DNA of 64,000 bases from Wuchereria bancrofti (Eukaryota > Nematoda > Chromadorea > Rhabditida > Onchocercidae): assembly GCA_005281725.1 (NCBI GenBank), contig SSBO01000009.1:3174163-3238162 (forward strand). The letters are read 5' to 3'. The notes beneath the pieces were generated by a model. That model was given only the letters and a program-made list of their open reading frames with translations. It was not told the origin of the DNA and did no database searches. Below, piece after piece: positions 12,945-25,996 of this stretch (the first letter of the stretch is position 1; every line of letters begins with the position of its first letter). Made by a program: the position numbers and the translations under genes.

Positions 12945-15900
12945 ATGGCAAGTATTCATGTGACAAATGCGAAAAGTACTGGAAATTTAGAATTGACTAA
13001 CAATAGACACTGGGAAATTCCAATGAACATTGTAATTTTAATTTAATTATCAAATTAATAATTCAACATTTTGTACTGAATTATTTGCTATTAACAGTAG
13101 TATTTGAAAAATTCACAATTGCCAGAATTTACTCTCTGCCGGATTTGCTTTCAAGAAAAAAAAAAGCATTCGAATATTTCCTTTTGTCTATTTGCTGATT
13201 AACCTTTGAAAAAATTAAAAAGATTAGACTTTACAGAAATTATAGCATTATTTGAGTAATATCCAGAAATATTTCGTAATAACAAGCGTTTTTTCAATGA
13301 TTAACTTTATAGCGAGCCTTAAGCCAAATGAGCCAAATGTTCAGAGTACATTATGATGTTTAACTAATTATCAGACTATCAAATGTTGCAGTACTTACTT
13401 TCTAAGCTATACAAACAATATGCATAAAATCTTTTATAATATTTTCTAATTATTGCATTTAAAGTTGGCCACATAAACATTGGCCAAAGTGTTGAAAGTC
13501 GAGCCGGAAATTTAATGATTTAAGTTTTAAAGATAATAAAAGAACAAAAAGGTTATTAAATGTTAAATGTTATCGCTGGTCTTGAAGGTTATACATACAT
13601 AGTTGGCTGAGTTCTATTGAATAGATTTAAAATGTCCTTCGCATTTCTAAATTTATTGGCATTTATAACTTTCTATTTTCAGTTATATGAATATTTTCAA
13701 TCCTGTAAATTTTCAAAGATTTTAAAATTATAAAAATCTTTTATCAAATAGAAACAGATTATTAGTCTGCATTAAAAAAACAAATATAATCTAATATTAT
13801 AATTTAAAATTGAAAAGTGTAAAATAAAATTGAAGCTAAGAGTAAATAAATGAAAAAAATTCAAAATATAATTGAAGATATGTGTTGCCAATTAATGCAA
13901 CAACTTTTGCTCATCGCAATAATTTTAAAAGTATCATTAACAAATCAACTAATTGCTTAATTAATCAACTTAATTAAATATACTGAAAAATTGATAACTT
14001 GCTAACAAATTTTACTGCTAAGAGATAAAAGCTTACATCAACGAAATATTTAAAATTTTGGCAAGTATAATATGCTTTTGAAAGAACTATTAGATTAAAA
14101 AACTATGGGATAGTTGTTAAAGTGTTTTAGCACTTTAAAGGACGTCAATGAAAATATTTCAAATTCAAAATTAATTTTCAAATCCGTACAAATAAAAATT
14201 ATAGCTTATTTGGTCGAAAATGAACAAAACGTATTGATTGCTTACTTATTACTATCTAGCAAAAATGTGTCGAACAGTGTGTTGAAGAAAACTTAGAATT
14301 GACGCAAAAAGTTTTACTAAAATTAAATTACTTTCATTGATCAATGATTAAAATTTAATTGTACTAATAGTTTTACATTATAATGCAGCGAATTCGACTT
14401 ATCCTCCTAACAACTGTTTATTTCGCTAGCCTTCGTCCACCATTGGCTATTTGTTTATTCTTACATATGAAATGTTTGAAATAGGATAAGTTAAGCTCAA
14501 TGATACACTTTTATTATTAGCAGTGTATACACTTTACGATTTCATTTGATTTTAAATTTTCAAATATGAATTGAATTTAGAAATATGAATTGAATTTTGT
14601 GAATTAACCTAACATCCTAAGCTTTATTATTTATTTATTTCCATTGAAGCTGTCATTTTTCAAATTAATGTTTCCTGTTTATTTTCATCTATAAATCTTA
14701 CATCAACTAGATCAACCGGAATTTTCCAAAGACGACAAATGTTTTTTTGTCCTGGTTCCCGCTTTACAGCATAAGCTCATGCTCTTCTTGTAAAGCGGGA
14801 AGCAAGTCGAAGAAAATTCTGAATCTCATCAGTATTTGATATTTTTTCATTGCTTGCTACCAATATTGCAAACATATTCGTTTAAAGAACGGTGCTAATT
14901 TAGCTTTCGAAAAATATTTATTTAAATTATTGATTTTCCGAAGCAATTTCTTACCTATTTTTGTGTTCCATTTTCAAAAATTCGAACTTTTGTTTATCAT
15001 ACGTTTTAATCCTACAGCACAGTTTGTTTATTTTAAATTTTATTCTTAATTATAATACAGTTCGCCCACGTTCAAATGCAACAATCATTGCTTTTCCGTT
15101 CTTATACGTTTGAAAGCCGTAATTGACGGAAATCCTTAAATTTCCGTTCAATTTACTAACAAACTATCATTTCAGAAATTTAAAATTATACTATTCTTAA
15201 ATTTTACAAATTTGTCTTTTAATTTTGCTGTTGCAGAGATTATAGGTGTAATTCCTATTGCTAATCGTGTGTTCTTTTCTGGCTAGTTTTAAACAAGTGT
15301 TATCAACATTTTTCAATTTAAAATCTTGGCACAATATTTGTTACGGATTTGAGTTAACCGACGTATCAGACTCAAGTCCTTTGGCAACACGTCATTAACG
15401 GGAGTAATTATTTACCGCATGTGGAAGTAGGCATTTAATACAGATTATAAATTTCAAGATGAGATTAAATAATTGAGTAAGAAAATTAATTTTTAATTTT
15501 AATCTTTGAAAATTCTTCAGCTTTCTGTTTAATATTTAAAATTGAATAATTTCATATGAAATTCCGTTCCCAAATTCAAATTTAGAAATTGTCATAAAAC
15601 TAATAATGATAATTTTCAGTGATAAGAAATTTTACAATAGTATCAAAACGACCAATCCTACGTGCAACACGAAACAAACGAAGTAGAAATCTGAAAAGAA
15701 AAAATGAGGTACCACAAATTCCAAATATGTCATCAGTGGTGGAAATGAGTGAAAGCAAGGTTGGTTAATACATGTTTACCTGAATTAATTATCATTCATT
15801 AGCACCTTGTCCGATATTACAATATTGACACTGGCATCATAAGTTCTTGGCCAATGCTCCAGCAATTACATCCATAAGTTCTTGGCCAATGCTCAAGCAA

Positions 15901-18900
15901 TTACATCCATAAGTTCTTGGCCAACACTGAAACACCATTTCATTACATCGAATTAATTTCAAGTTTTTTTCCATATCATATTCGTATGCTAAATACTTAA
16001 ATTTTGTGCTTATTAATGAGTTAAAAAGTCTTCAATTACTTAAGTAACATATATAGACGATGAAGCCATAATAAAACGGAAAATGTTAAAATCAAAACAT
16101 GCGAAATGCTAAAAAATGCTGAGTAATGCAATAGAAATTGGATGATTTCTTAACGTAAGATGAACTAATCAAAGTAAACTTTTGGACTTGAAAATCAGGA
16201 AACTTGCAAATCAGGAAGATAAATTAATTTCCGATCGAATTCCTTCAAAAAATGTCAAAAAATGATTAATTAATTTGCTAACAATAGAAAAGAATTTCTT
16301 CGTAATTAATTCTTAAGTCTGAAATTAATTTACGTTTAAACTCGAAATTTCCGGAAAAAACAAAATAACTTTTTGTTTTGCTTTAAACTCTAATAAGTAT
16401 TACATTATTAAGATATCATTTTTTAATTTCTAGTAAGAATTAAATTTTTCTTGATGGAATGTAAACAATCGGCGTCTTTATTTATTACTACCATTACTGC
16501 TGCTACATTATTACTGTTCTATTTTCAAATTCTTGTTTTATCGTTATTGCATGATCGTTTTTAAATTCATTGCTTTCATATTATTCATTTATCATTTCTT
16601 ACCAATGTTTTCATGAAAATTAGACTTTTTATTTAAATTTAAATGTTCATTGAAAAAAATTTGATATTTGCAGAAAAAAACAAATATTGTCGACATTATA
16701 TTTTTAAATAAAATAAGAAAAACCAAACCATTTTTTAAAACTATGACATAATCATATTATATATGCAATTACCTCTATGTAATTAGTATCAACAATTGAT
16801 GACAAAGTTTTTAGTCACACAATTTATCAACTAATCAGAATATTCTAATCTTATCTGTTTGAGTAGCACATTGTTCATAATAATTTACTTACTTGCATGC
16901 ATGCATCTGTGTGTGCATGCAAGTAAAAGATAAGATCATGAAAGTGTCGCTCTCTCGATTTTTGAAAGTGTCTCCACATTTCATCGTTTTATTACGACGA
17001 GAAAAATGCCATATGTGTTTGATTCATTTTAATTGCAAAATTGTTGAATTTTGGTCTAAAAAATACGAAAGAATTGAAAATATAATATTAAAAAAATGAT
17101 TTTATCGATTGGATTACTGATTGACTGATTGATTGATTGATTTTAAAGTATTTCAGTATTATTATTTGAATATTGACTAAAAATTAAGTTCGATATCAAT
17201 TAATGGATTGAAATTCAAAGAATAATATTGAAGCATACTTAGCTGTCATATATCTTTTATTTGGTTATAATATTCGTACATATACATATGCATATATTTA
17301 TACAAACAACATAAGCAATGATAACTATTTAGAAACTTATCAGTAGGCCTATCTGTTGCATCTTAATGCTGATAAGGAGCCATTAAACAAAAGTTTGAGC
17401 AGAAAATTTCACCTTCACTTCACGGTCTAACATTAAAATTCCATTGCATGTCCTCATTTGATATTGATGATAACATGATGTCGTTGAATAATAGTGAGGA
17501 CACTACGTTAATATGTACGAATAGATAGAGGTATAAGCTTTCTTTCTTTCGTTTCAAATTTCATTAATTTATCTTATCATTTAAAGAAAAAGAAAAAGTG
17601 AAAATGAAGATAGAAGGAAGAGGTACAGATTCATTACAGTTGTAAATCTAACAATCATTCCTACCTTAATGAAACTGTGCCTACCGTTTTAGATTATTTA
17701 TATCTAACTAATTAAATATTCAATTTGTCTTACATTATAAAAATTTAATGATAATATGCATATAATTGGATAGATGAACAAAATTTCAACGGATACAATC
17801 TATTTTATTGAGTGTGACAAATATTTAGATAACATTTACTCTTATCAGTCAGTTTGCTTTTAAATGTAATAATGAAAAAATCATAATCAGTAAGTGTTAA
17901 AATAACCATTTGAGAATTTCAAATTACATAAACAGTTTCTCAGATATCATTTAGAGTTAATTGAATAATCTTTATTGATTATAATTGATTTGGAACAATA
18001 AGTTCTGCTCATTTACTGAGTATTAAGATCCAAAAATTTTAAACTTAATTTTACATTACTGCCAAGTATTTTATGAAGGATAAAAGAAGTACAATTCTAT
18101 CTCTTACACTAATTTTCTAATTTTAATCGCTTTAAGATAAAAGTAAAATATTCAGGTTAAAGGTTAAAGGTCATATTTTTCAGTTCAGGATAAAGTTTTT
18201 TCTGAAAAATCGTTTAACTTTAATTTTTTCTTTTCTTTTTCTTTGATTTACGACCATTCCATCTATTTATCAAATACTTTTATCTAGAATTTTACTATTG
18301 TTGAAGACAAATGACACTGTCTATAGGAGAAATATATCAAAGCAATTAGAAATTATTTCGAATTTTAGTAGGACAATATATTATTACAGAAATTTTATTT
18401 CTATTAGCTTCATTGAAACAAACATTTGATTTTGATAAAACTATTACATTTGGTGCAAAATTATTTGATATGTTTTTATTGTGAATAAATTTTGAAATTT
18501 GCAACAAATCAATCAAAGAACAACAAATGATGAAATTAATTTGTTATGACAATATTGAAGATCAAAGATAGATGTCAAATTCAGTTATTCAACAAAAGTC
18601 GATTTAAAACTTAAATTACTAAATTGAAATTTGCACTTCTATTTCTAGCTGTAATAGAATTCTTTCAATTTAATAGTTTTAAAATAACTGTTTACATTAT
18701 TTATGAGATGAAATGGTGTTTTTAGACCTTTTTTTTTCTTTCTGTTTCTGTTATTGCAATATATTTGCAATTTATTTAATTACAAAAAAATTTCAAAAAA
18801 TGTTTACAATGTTTGCAATAATTAATCAACAAATAAATAAATTTTAAATTTCATTATTTAATTATCCATATCAATTGCATTTGTCAACGTGTATTGTGGA

Positions 18901-20427
18901 TAGAGTATAAAATCGATTAAAGCTTGCTTGCTTCGTTTCTTTTGCATTCAAAGAGATAAATGTGGGTAAGGTTGACAATTGATGGTAACGACGAGCAGCG
19001 TACCTGTTAAGGTCAGTGCTGCGACAATTCGCATCATCAGCTTTTCTAACGCAGATGTTTATATGAATATTATGAGATAGTGCTTTTGGACCTTTTTTTT
19101 TTCTTTAGTTGAAATATATTTGTAATTTATTTAATTATTTTGAGTAAGATTTAATTTATTTACAATTGAAAATTTAGTTTTTAACAGCTTAAATTTAATT
19201 TGTTTGCAACTTAATTAACTATGGAAACCATTACAAACTAATATTCTACATCTAGAAAAAGATTTTCTTTGTTTGATTAAATCAGTGTTCATGTCAAGGT
19301 AGATAATTTAGTTAATTAATTAATCAGTCGACTGCTTTTTTTCTTGGTCTCTCCCCTTCTCTTAAATAAAACATTAAATTATACAGGTAGTAATAAAAGC
19401 AGTACTGTATACCTTAACCTTAATTAATTAGTTTTATTGCATTCTCGAAATAAATTTTTACATTTGTTTCAAGCAATTTTTTTCTTTTTTTTTTTTGGCT
19501 GTTGAATGGTTAAGAGATCGATTTAGCTGAAGGTGTTTGTCCTATACACCGTTGGCTCTCTTGAATTATTCATTTGGAAGAGCTTATTCTAAAGTTTTTG
19601 ACAATATGAATTAGTTTATTAGTTTTACTCTGATCCAGCATGCATGGCAATCATTTGTCTCGTCGAAAATTTTTCATAATACGAAATAAGCTCTCCAAAA
19701 AATATTTTTTTTACAATTTTCAAGTATCCAAAAATTTCAATATTGTTATTTTTAACGAATGGATAAGAGAAAAGCTCGACTACATTACTAGGGAATTATT
19801 CCTTTGAATTGTAAATGAAATCTTATTTATTAACAAATTTTTTGTTAAATAAAAAAAAGGAAAATAAATTCGCAAATATCAATAAATAGTTTTTTGTTTT
19901 GTATTGAAATTAGGTCTTTCATTCTAATGTGTTTGGAGTATTCTTAATTTAATTAGGAATTTTTACCCACTGGTTTCTTTAAATAAGGTGTTATTTTGAA
20001 TAAGATGTTCCAATCATTCTAATCAATAAAAAAACAAATCATGAATTTATCGTATTAATCATTAAAAGCTTTTGTATACGTCACTTAACTCTGATTCATT
20101 TTTTCAAAACTTTCCATTTTTTACCTTCATCGTTCACACCTACTAAATCATTTCATTTATGATCGTCATTTCTTCTTTTAAAAAAAAAGGTATCTGCGGT
20201 ATCTATTTGACTACTTCACATGATAACTTATCTGTTAAAGCTCATTTGAAACTTAGGTATTACTACCATGCAACATTTGCATTACTCCCATGGTATTCTG
20301 CCTTCTTCCGGAACTATCTCAGACACAACACGACATTGCCAATTTCGATGAAACGCCTTCTGCGCCGGCGAATATTTATGACGGCGGACGAACAATTCCG
20401 CTTATTGATGAAAAATATAAAGAATGA
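12945..20427 (+). CDS. Unrecognised small protein, four-exon model
   Basis: Four short coding-like pieces join without any phase conflict: 12945-13031 (ATG start), 15061-15118, 15620-15759 and 20323-20427 (TGA). They give 390 nt, or 129 aa. Exon 1 begins MASIHVTNAKSTGNLELTNN. Exon 3 is strongly basic (PILRATRNKRSRNLKRKN). Exon 4 is acidic and ends GGRTIPLIDEKYKE. Acceptors are TACAG, TTTTCAG and CTATCTCAG; donors are GTAATT, GTAATT and GTTGGT. A TTTTAG acceptor at 12896 sits 48 nt upstream of the ATG and could take a spliced leader. There is no signal peptide or membrane segment. I do not recognise the family. The model rests on open frames, splice sites and phase agreement in AT-rich DNA, so one or more exons may be wrong; introns of 2.0, 0.5 and 4.6 kb are long for this region. 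Confidence 0.45.
13032..15060. other. Intron of the unrecognised gene
   Basis: This is mostly AT-rich sequence without a supported exon. It contains the GC-richer hairpin at 14756-14801. Short open stretches at 13460-13520 and an ORF at 14114-14296 have AT-driven composition and were not accepted. Confidence 0.35.
14756..14801. repeat. 13-bp perfect inverted repeat (stem-loop)
   Basis: Arms TTCCCGCTTTACA (14756-14768) and TGTAAAGCGGGAA (14789-14801) are perfectly complementary around a 20-nt loop that itself contains GCAT/ATGC. The stem is markedly more GC-rich than its surroundings. It could be a structured RNA element or a small mobile-element remnant; no family is recognised. Confidence 0.6.
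15838..15935. repeat. 35-bp tandem repeat, about 2.8 copies
   Basis: The unit CATAAGTTCTTGGCCA... starts at 15838, 15873 and 15908, so the period is exactly 35 bp. The first two copies are nearly identical; the third decays after CTTGGCCAA. It lies just downstream of the exon ending at 15759. Confidence 0.85.
16889..16926. repeat. 13-bp perfect inverted repeat
   Basis: Arms TTACTTGCATGCA (16889-16901) and TGCATGCAAGTAA (16914-16926) enclose a 12-nt loop. This is intron or intergenic sequence with no supported gene at that point. Confidence 0.6.
17392..17530 (+). other. Possible alternative last exon of the unrecognised gene
   Basis: After a GAGCAG acceptor the sequence opens in phase 0 and reads KISPSLHGLTLKFHCMSS..., ending in a stop 46 codons later. 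This is the phase left open by the exon ending at 15759, so it could be a second 3' end competing with the exon at 20323. Composition is more coding-like than the surroundings, but nothing else supports it. Confidence 0.25.
18948..19034 (-). CDS. Short ORF with signal peptide
   Basis: This 28-codon frame begins MRIVAALTLTGTLLVV and continues TINCQPYPHLSL before a stop. Residues 1-20 make a textbook signal peptide with likely cleavage near NCQ. A GTTAG acceptor-like site lies 11 nt upstream of the ATG. It may be the first exon of a secreted peptide gene (a GTACGC donor is present inside it) or a complete micropeptide. No downstream exon could be identified. Confidence 0.3.
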   Translation of the reverse strand: MRIVAALTLTGTLLVVTINCQPYPHLSL

Positions 20428-21982
20428 AACTAATCAGGTTTGTATAGTTATATTAATAGTTATGCGATAACCTTGCATGATCCATTTGCAAAGTACAAAG
20501 ATTGAATCGTACAACCTTATAAATTAATTTCACTTAATTCGAAAAAAGTCTTAACCTATAACGTTACAACCAATAGATCTAGTATATAACAGCTTACCCT
20601 TCTTCACGTCACACACGCAAAGCAATTCATCACACGTACTAACTAATTTTAAAGAACACATTTTCACATTTATAAGATTTTCTAAGTTTCTTTTATAATG
20701 TTGTTTACTTTATTGCAATTTCATCTCTTTAAATAAGCAATATTTTGTTATTTAATCTTCTTTACCCTTCTAATTCTCATACCTTTGATTTACCGATGAA
20801 AACGTTAAACTTAGTAATCATACTGCATGTCCGTTTTTGCAAATTAATCAAAAGGATGTAAGCAAATATTCTATAATAAGCTGATTTCTGGTTTTAATTA
20901 GAATTAAAACTCGTTTCTAACTCTGAAACATCATGCATCATTCATAATTGTAATCAGTTTGTAACACTCAAAAATTTACTTTGTTTTAATCTCACAAACT
21001 TTGTTTTCTTTTTTCTTCGCTTCACTGATTATTATCTATGCAATAAGTAAATAAACTTCTAAGCATTATTTACAAGCAACAATAGTATGTGCTATTGAAT
21101 ATATTATTATTTAGTTAAATCCAACCATATCTATTATCTCTGCTTAGAAATGATAGTGAAATTTGCATAATACAACAATGACAGTGACAGTTGCCATCAT
21201 TTCATCTTCACTGCCACCTGATTTGAAATTATTAAGAATCGATAAAAATTACCATAACAAAAGCCATTCGAATGTATGAAGTCGATGACCTTATTATGTT
21301 GATTCTACTATCATCAATTCTTCCCTTTTTGCGTTGGCATCTTTTTCCTTTGACCTCTATGGAAAATTTTCAAGAAAAAAAAAACATCCTACAATCAAGA
21401 TTACAAATAAAATTCTTGAAATTCTACAAAAATCGATATTTGTGTACAATTTTACAATCTCTTACATCATTTTGTCTGTAAAAAGTCTAGTAAATTTGCA
21501 AACGTCACTCTTCACGTGAGTGTATATACTAGTTTTATTTTTGTTTACATTCTATCCGGTTTGCATGAATCTTTATTCTGTAGTAGAGTGTACGTCTAGT
21601 TTGATTGCTGTCAACTACAATATATACAAACCATATCACATGTAAACATTGCAATCGAAACTTATAGTAATCTTTGGTTCAATCTATTTTGCAGTTGAAT
21701 TATTCGGTTGAAATTTAATCTGAATGCTTAATGAAACAACGATTAAAGCACTGAATTAAACAAGAAAATTTTTCGGAATTTGTTCTATTTCACAACAATA
21801 CAACAGAATAATAATACAGTTATCTATTGATTAGCTGGAAAGGAACCGGATTCTGGCATCTTTTCTCTTCTCCGGTATTCCTGATGATTTGAAGCTTATC
21901 CTAACGATGCTACTGCTATTAGTGTGATATCGCTTTTCTTTTTTTTTTCCTCGGCAATTTGTAAAACGAAAGGATCGAAAGT

Positions 21983-22000
21983 TGTGTGTGTGTGTGTGTG
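21983..22000. repeat. (TG)9 microsatellite
   Basis: An uninterrupted TG dinucleotide run. Confidence 0.9.
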
Positions 22001-22975
22001 CTGTGCTCTCTCTGTGACATATGCCAATTTCAAAAGTAAATTAGCTCGTAGCGCTCATTACTACTAGTAGTACCTTTCTGATATTACTACATCATTTACT
22101 TAATTACTGCTATATGCTTTATCAAGTGAAATTTTAATTGACTTAATTTTTTTTTAATTTAATAGACAAAATAAATGTTTTTAATAATTATTCATTTAAC
22201 AATTTAGCATTTTCATTGGCAAATGAATGCTATTAGCATTGAGCAGATTCTTTTGTTTATTTAAATATCTTTGATGCTTTTTTTTTCCTTTTTATACTCA
22301 AAAAAGTTGAATGAAAAAGTTAATGAAGTAGTAAACTAAAAAAAATAAGGAAAACGAAAAGAATTAAACAAAAAGGAATAGTACAAGCTTGTCAAATCAT
22401 TCATTTATTTTATTATTTGAATAAAATTTTTGATCACAAATTCTTTTATCTTCTCAATAATTCATGTTGAGATAATTTAAATTTTTTATTTAATACTTGA
22501 GGGAAAATATTAGCACTCATTTTTTTTTTGTCACTTCGTCAACAACTTAACTTTTCTAAGGATTTAAAATTTATTTCCTCTTAAGGCAACCAAATTAAAA
22601 TTATTTTTTTTTACAAATTATATTATTGAAAAACTTTTTTTCAAAAAGAAACCTATCATTTCTACAACTTATATGAATGTTTATTTATTATTATGAGACA
22701 TTTCCCATTCTTAAGTCATTTTTTTTTTAATTTAAACAGTGATAACAGAATCGTTTACAAATACTAAGCGATTTACGGTGTAATACAACTTTTCAAATTA
22801 TTCTATAACCGTTCAGATGCTATAATTATTCCGGAAATACTTGAATGAATAAAATAAAATGAGAATGAATAATAAATTAACATTACTTTTTACATGAAGC
22901 AATATTTTGTTTGCACTAGCATGCATTTTGTCATAGTTGAAAAGAGAATGGCGTGAATGTCCTTGTACGCTTCAT

Positions 22976-23008
22976 CATTCTCGAGATCCATCCCTCAATT
23001 CGAGAATG
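22976..23008. repeat. 9-bp inverted repeat
   Basis: CATTCTCGA (22976-22984) and TCGAGAATG (23000-23008) flank a 15-nt loop. The element sits in a GC-richer patch just before a CTG-rich stretch (23085-23130) that is open on both strands. Confidence 0.5.
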
Positions 23009-23550
23009 TGCAAACACTATTCTTGCTTGTTTTTTTTTTTTTCTAACACATCTATCTCTTTTTTTAATTTGCTGATTGGTGAACTATTGCTGATGCTGTT
23101 ACTGCTGCTACTGCTTTTGTCATTGCTGCCATTACCGCCCCTATTGTGGTTCGTTTTTCTCAATGAGCTGTTCACTTTGAATGAACACATTTGTTTTTCA
23201 CATTTTTCAAAATTCCTTCCTCGTCAGTTTTCCCATTAAAATTCCGAAGTTTTTCATTTAATATTTTTCAATTTGTCAAGGACTCTAACAAAAACAATAA
23301 TTATTATTTAATATTATCAATCGATAGACATTTTAAACCAGTAAATAAGCAATTATTGTTGGAAATTGGCTGATATTTTTGTTAATTTAAATTCTTAAAT
23401 TTTTATTAGTTAGGTCTTTAACAGTTATCAATCTTATTCGTGTAACCTTTAATTCCATTAATTTATCTCTGTTATTTTCGTAAATGTTATATTTAGATGT
23501 GTTAATATAAGAGAATGATTTCAGTGATATTTGTTAGTTTGTTTATAGTG

Positions 23551-23577
23551 TTTGTTTGTTTGTTTGTTTGTTTTTTT
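23551..23577. repeat. (TTTG)n microsatellite
   Basis: About five consecutive TTTG units followed by a T run. A short (TTG) run follows at about 23690-23703. Confidence 0.85.
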
Positions 23578-24269
23578 GATATTTGTTAATGATATTTGTT
23601 GTGAGCTTAGCTAATAATGAAAGGAAGAAAAGACTACATTTAGATTAATAATGTTAATAATGTTACTGTTATCTTAATTGAATAGTATCTGTTGTTGTTG
23701 TTGTTTTATTGTTATTGTTTATGCAACAATTTTTCCTTAAATATCTTAAGCTGTGAAATGTATAAACAATCCAAAAATATGGGAAAGTGTACTAATCAAT
23801 GAATTGCCAGCAAGTGTGAATATTGTTTCACTCATTTATTTGCATTCTATTAGCGGATTTACTCGCTAAAAAAAAAACAAAATGTTCCAATATTTGCTTC
23901 CATCAAAATAATAAATCTTATGTCAAATCTTTTCCTATTGCTTGAAGATTTTACGATAGCAGTAAATCTTTTTGATTTCTAAAAAGTTATTATCCACAAA
24001 GAATGTAATCATATCTAAGGCTTAATTTTACTTCATTTGTCTTAAAATTTTAGACCTATTTTAGAGCTGTTAATTGACTTATAAATCTAAATGTAATGCT
24101 TTTGCCGTATTATAATTTAACTTATGATATGATGTGGCTGAAAAATAGAAGTGTTTGCATATGTCAATCGAGAATTTTTTCAGGTTTTAAAATTTTGACA
24201 TTTTGAATTTGTTATTGTATTTTATGGTTGGACCGTTAGATTTTTACTATTTCTTTCACTTTTTTCTTG

Positions 24270-24530
24270 AATTTTTGTTACATCCGATAGCTCCGAGTAT
24301 GAGAATAGGCAATGCATTATGGGAATATGCCGCCCTCTCTGTATTTCCTCTTCTATAGATTTCGAATTACTCCGAGGAGAAATTAGCTCTCATAATTTCC
24401 CAATTACTTAATTATCGAAATAATCGGTAGAGTTGGAGATGAAAAAGCTGTTAAGAGAGAATTAAAAGAAATGAAGGATGGAAAAAGGGAGGTGACCGCT
24501 CTGAGTGGTCATTTTTTACATCCTTCCATC
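24270..24530 (+). other. Coding-like island, frame unresolved
   Basis: One candidate exon starts after CTTCTATAG near 24359 and reads ISNYSEEKLALIISQLLNY before a GTAGAG donor. A second frame reads EYENRQCIMGICRPLC. Further right, a third frame reads VGDEKAVKRELKEMKDGKRE. Because three frames are open the true exon cannot be chosen. The first candidate ends in phase 2 and would join in frame to the island at 25997 if that used its third AG. Confidence 0.22.
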
Positions 24531-25996
24531 TTTTTATGCTGTGTATGTGTGTGTTAGCCAATGGAATACATGGCCTGCAATTTTTTTAGAGCCAAATTTT
24601 AGGCCATTAAAAAATTTTAACACACTTATTGGAAGAAATCATGAATTACCAAAAATTATTAGTAAACCAAAAACATAGGTCAATGCAAAGATGAACATTT
24701 ACAGAAGACTAATTAATAAATTTAGCGCACGTGAATTTTTGAAAAATAATTTTCCATCTTTAAATTTAACAATTAAATCCTTTTAATTTATTGTGGCAAA
24801 AAAGAAGCACTATATGAATCTATTCCATAACTTAAAAAGTTCTTTTTTATTGTAATTTTTTTTTGTCCTGATTAAATTTTCGATTGAAAAATTTTCATCA
24901 TTTCATCATGATTTAAGTCATAATTTACTGAAAAATCGTTTAAAAAATCAAGGTAATATTTTATTCAAAACAGATTAATATAACGGATAGAAAATTTTCT
25001 AAAATATTTTCTTAAATATTTTAGAGGTCATATCCAAAACATTAAAGCAATGACAAATCAATGACAGTGACAATGAAAAATAATACCTCTCGCAATATAT
25101 TACAACGAAAAATAGATAATTCTCTATATTTCATCCAAGCACTGCGACATTTGATCACATTGTCCTCATCATTTCCATGAAATATTCTTTTATGCACGAT
25201 TACATTTTTCCAAGATGTTTTGCGGATTAAATTTGAAAAATGAGTCATATTTCATTTTATTAAAACCTTTTCTAACAGCTTTTAGTGTTCTGGAAATTTA
25301 AAAAAAAAAAACAATCCATTAAATCGGTTAATCGAAAATATTTACCATAGTAACATCTGCCTTAAGAGCAATCAATCAGAATGTTTTGCAAATAACTGGA
25401 TGAGCAGGGAATTAGTTAGTTATTCCATTCCGATGGATAAGTTCTTTTGACACTTCGAGAATCCTTCATGCAAATAAAAAATGCTAAGTTAGAATTAATT
25501 TTCTATAAACATATGCTTTGATTTCATTGAAAAATGATAAAGTAACAATTAACTATTTTTAAGAATATTGTAAATTCTAATGTTTTTTTTGGAAGGACAT
25601 TTTGCTTTAAAATAGACTATTGATCTATTCGATATTACACTCAGTAGAGAGACGAATATGTTTTATCTTAGAAACTTATCTCTAATTTGATCATAATTTA
25701 TCATCAATTTAACCTAACCTATCATAGTAATAAAAAAATATTTTCCATAAACATTTTCAATAACTTAGTTGTATCAAGTAATCTAAACCAAGTAATCTAA
25801 ACAAAGTATATTTCGAGTATTATCTAATCTTATAATTCTATAGCCTAATTTTGCATTGATTTTTTAATTTCTAGTTTTTTTAAATTTCTTAATTTCAAAA
25901 ATTATTCATTTTAATTCTCCAATTTTTTAAATACTATGAATTAAAGTTGTCTGACTTCTAAAATCGATTAATTTATTGACAAGTATGATAATGATC

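Noticed and set aside
16893..17099. 68-codon ORF starting in the TGCATGCA hairpin
   Set aside because: No splice, signal or homology support. The composition is that of AT-rich background and the start lies inside the inverted repeat.
20159..20470. 103-codon ORF overlapping the last exon of the unrecognised gene
   Set aside because: It could end at a phase-0 donor and feed the WD40 gene, but the alternate frame with an acceptor at 20322 has better composition and a natural stop. An 11.8-kb intron would also be needed.
22937..23239. 100-codon plus-strand ORF with a poly-Leu run
   Set aside because: The Leu run comes from CTG/CTA repeats and the start lacks any supporting splice or homology signal.
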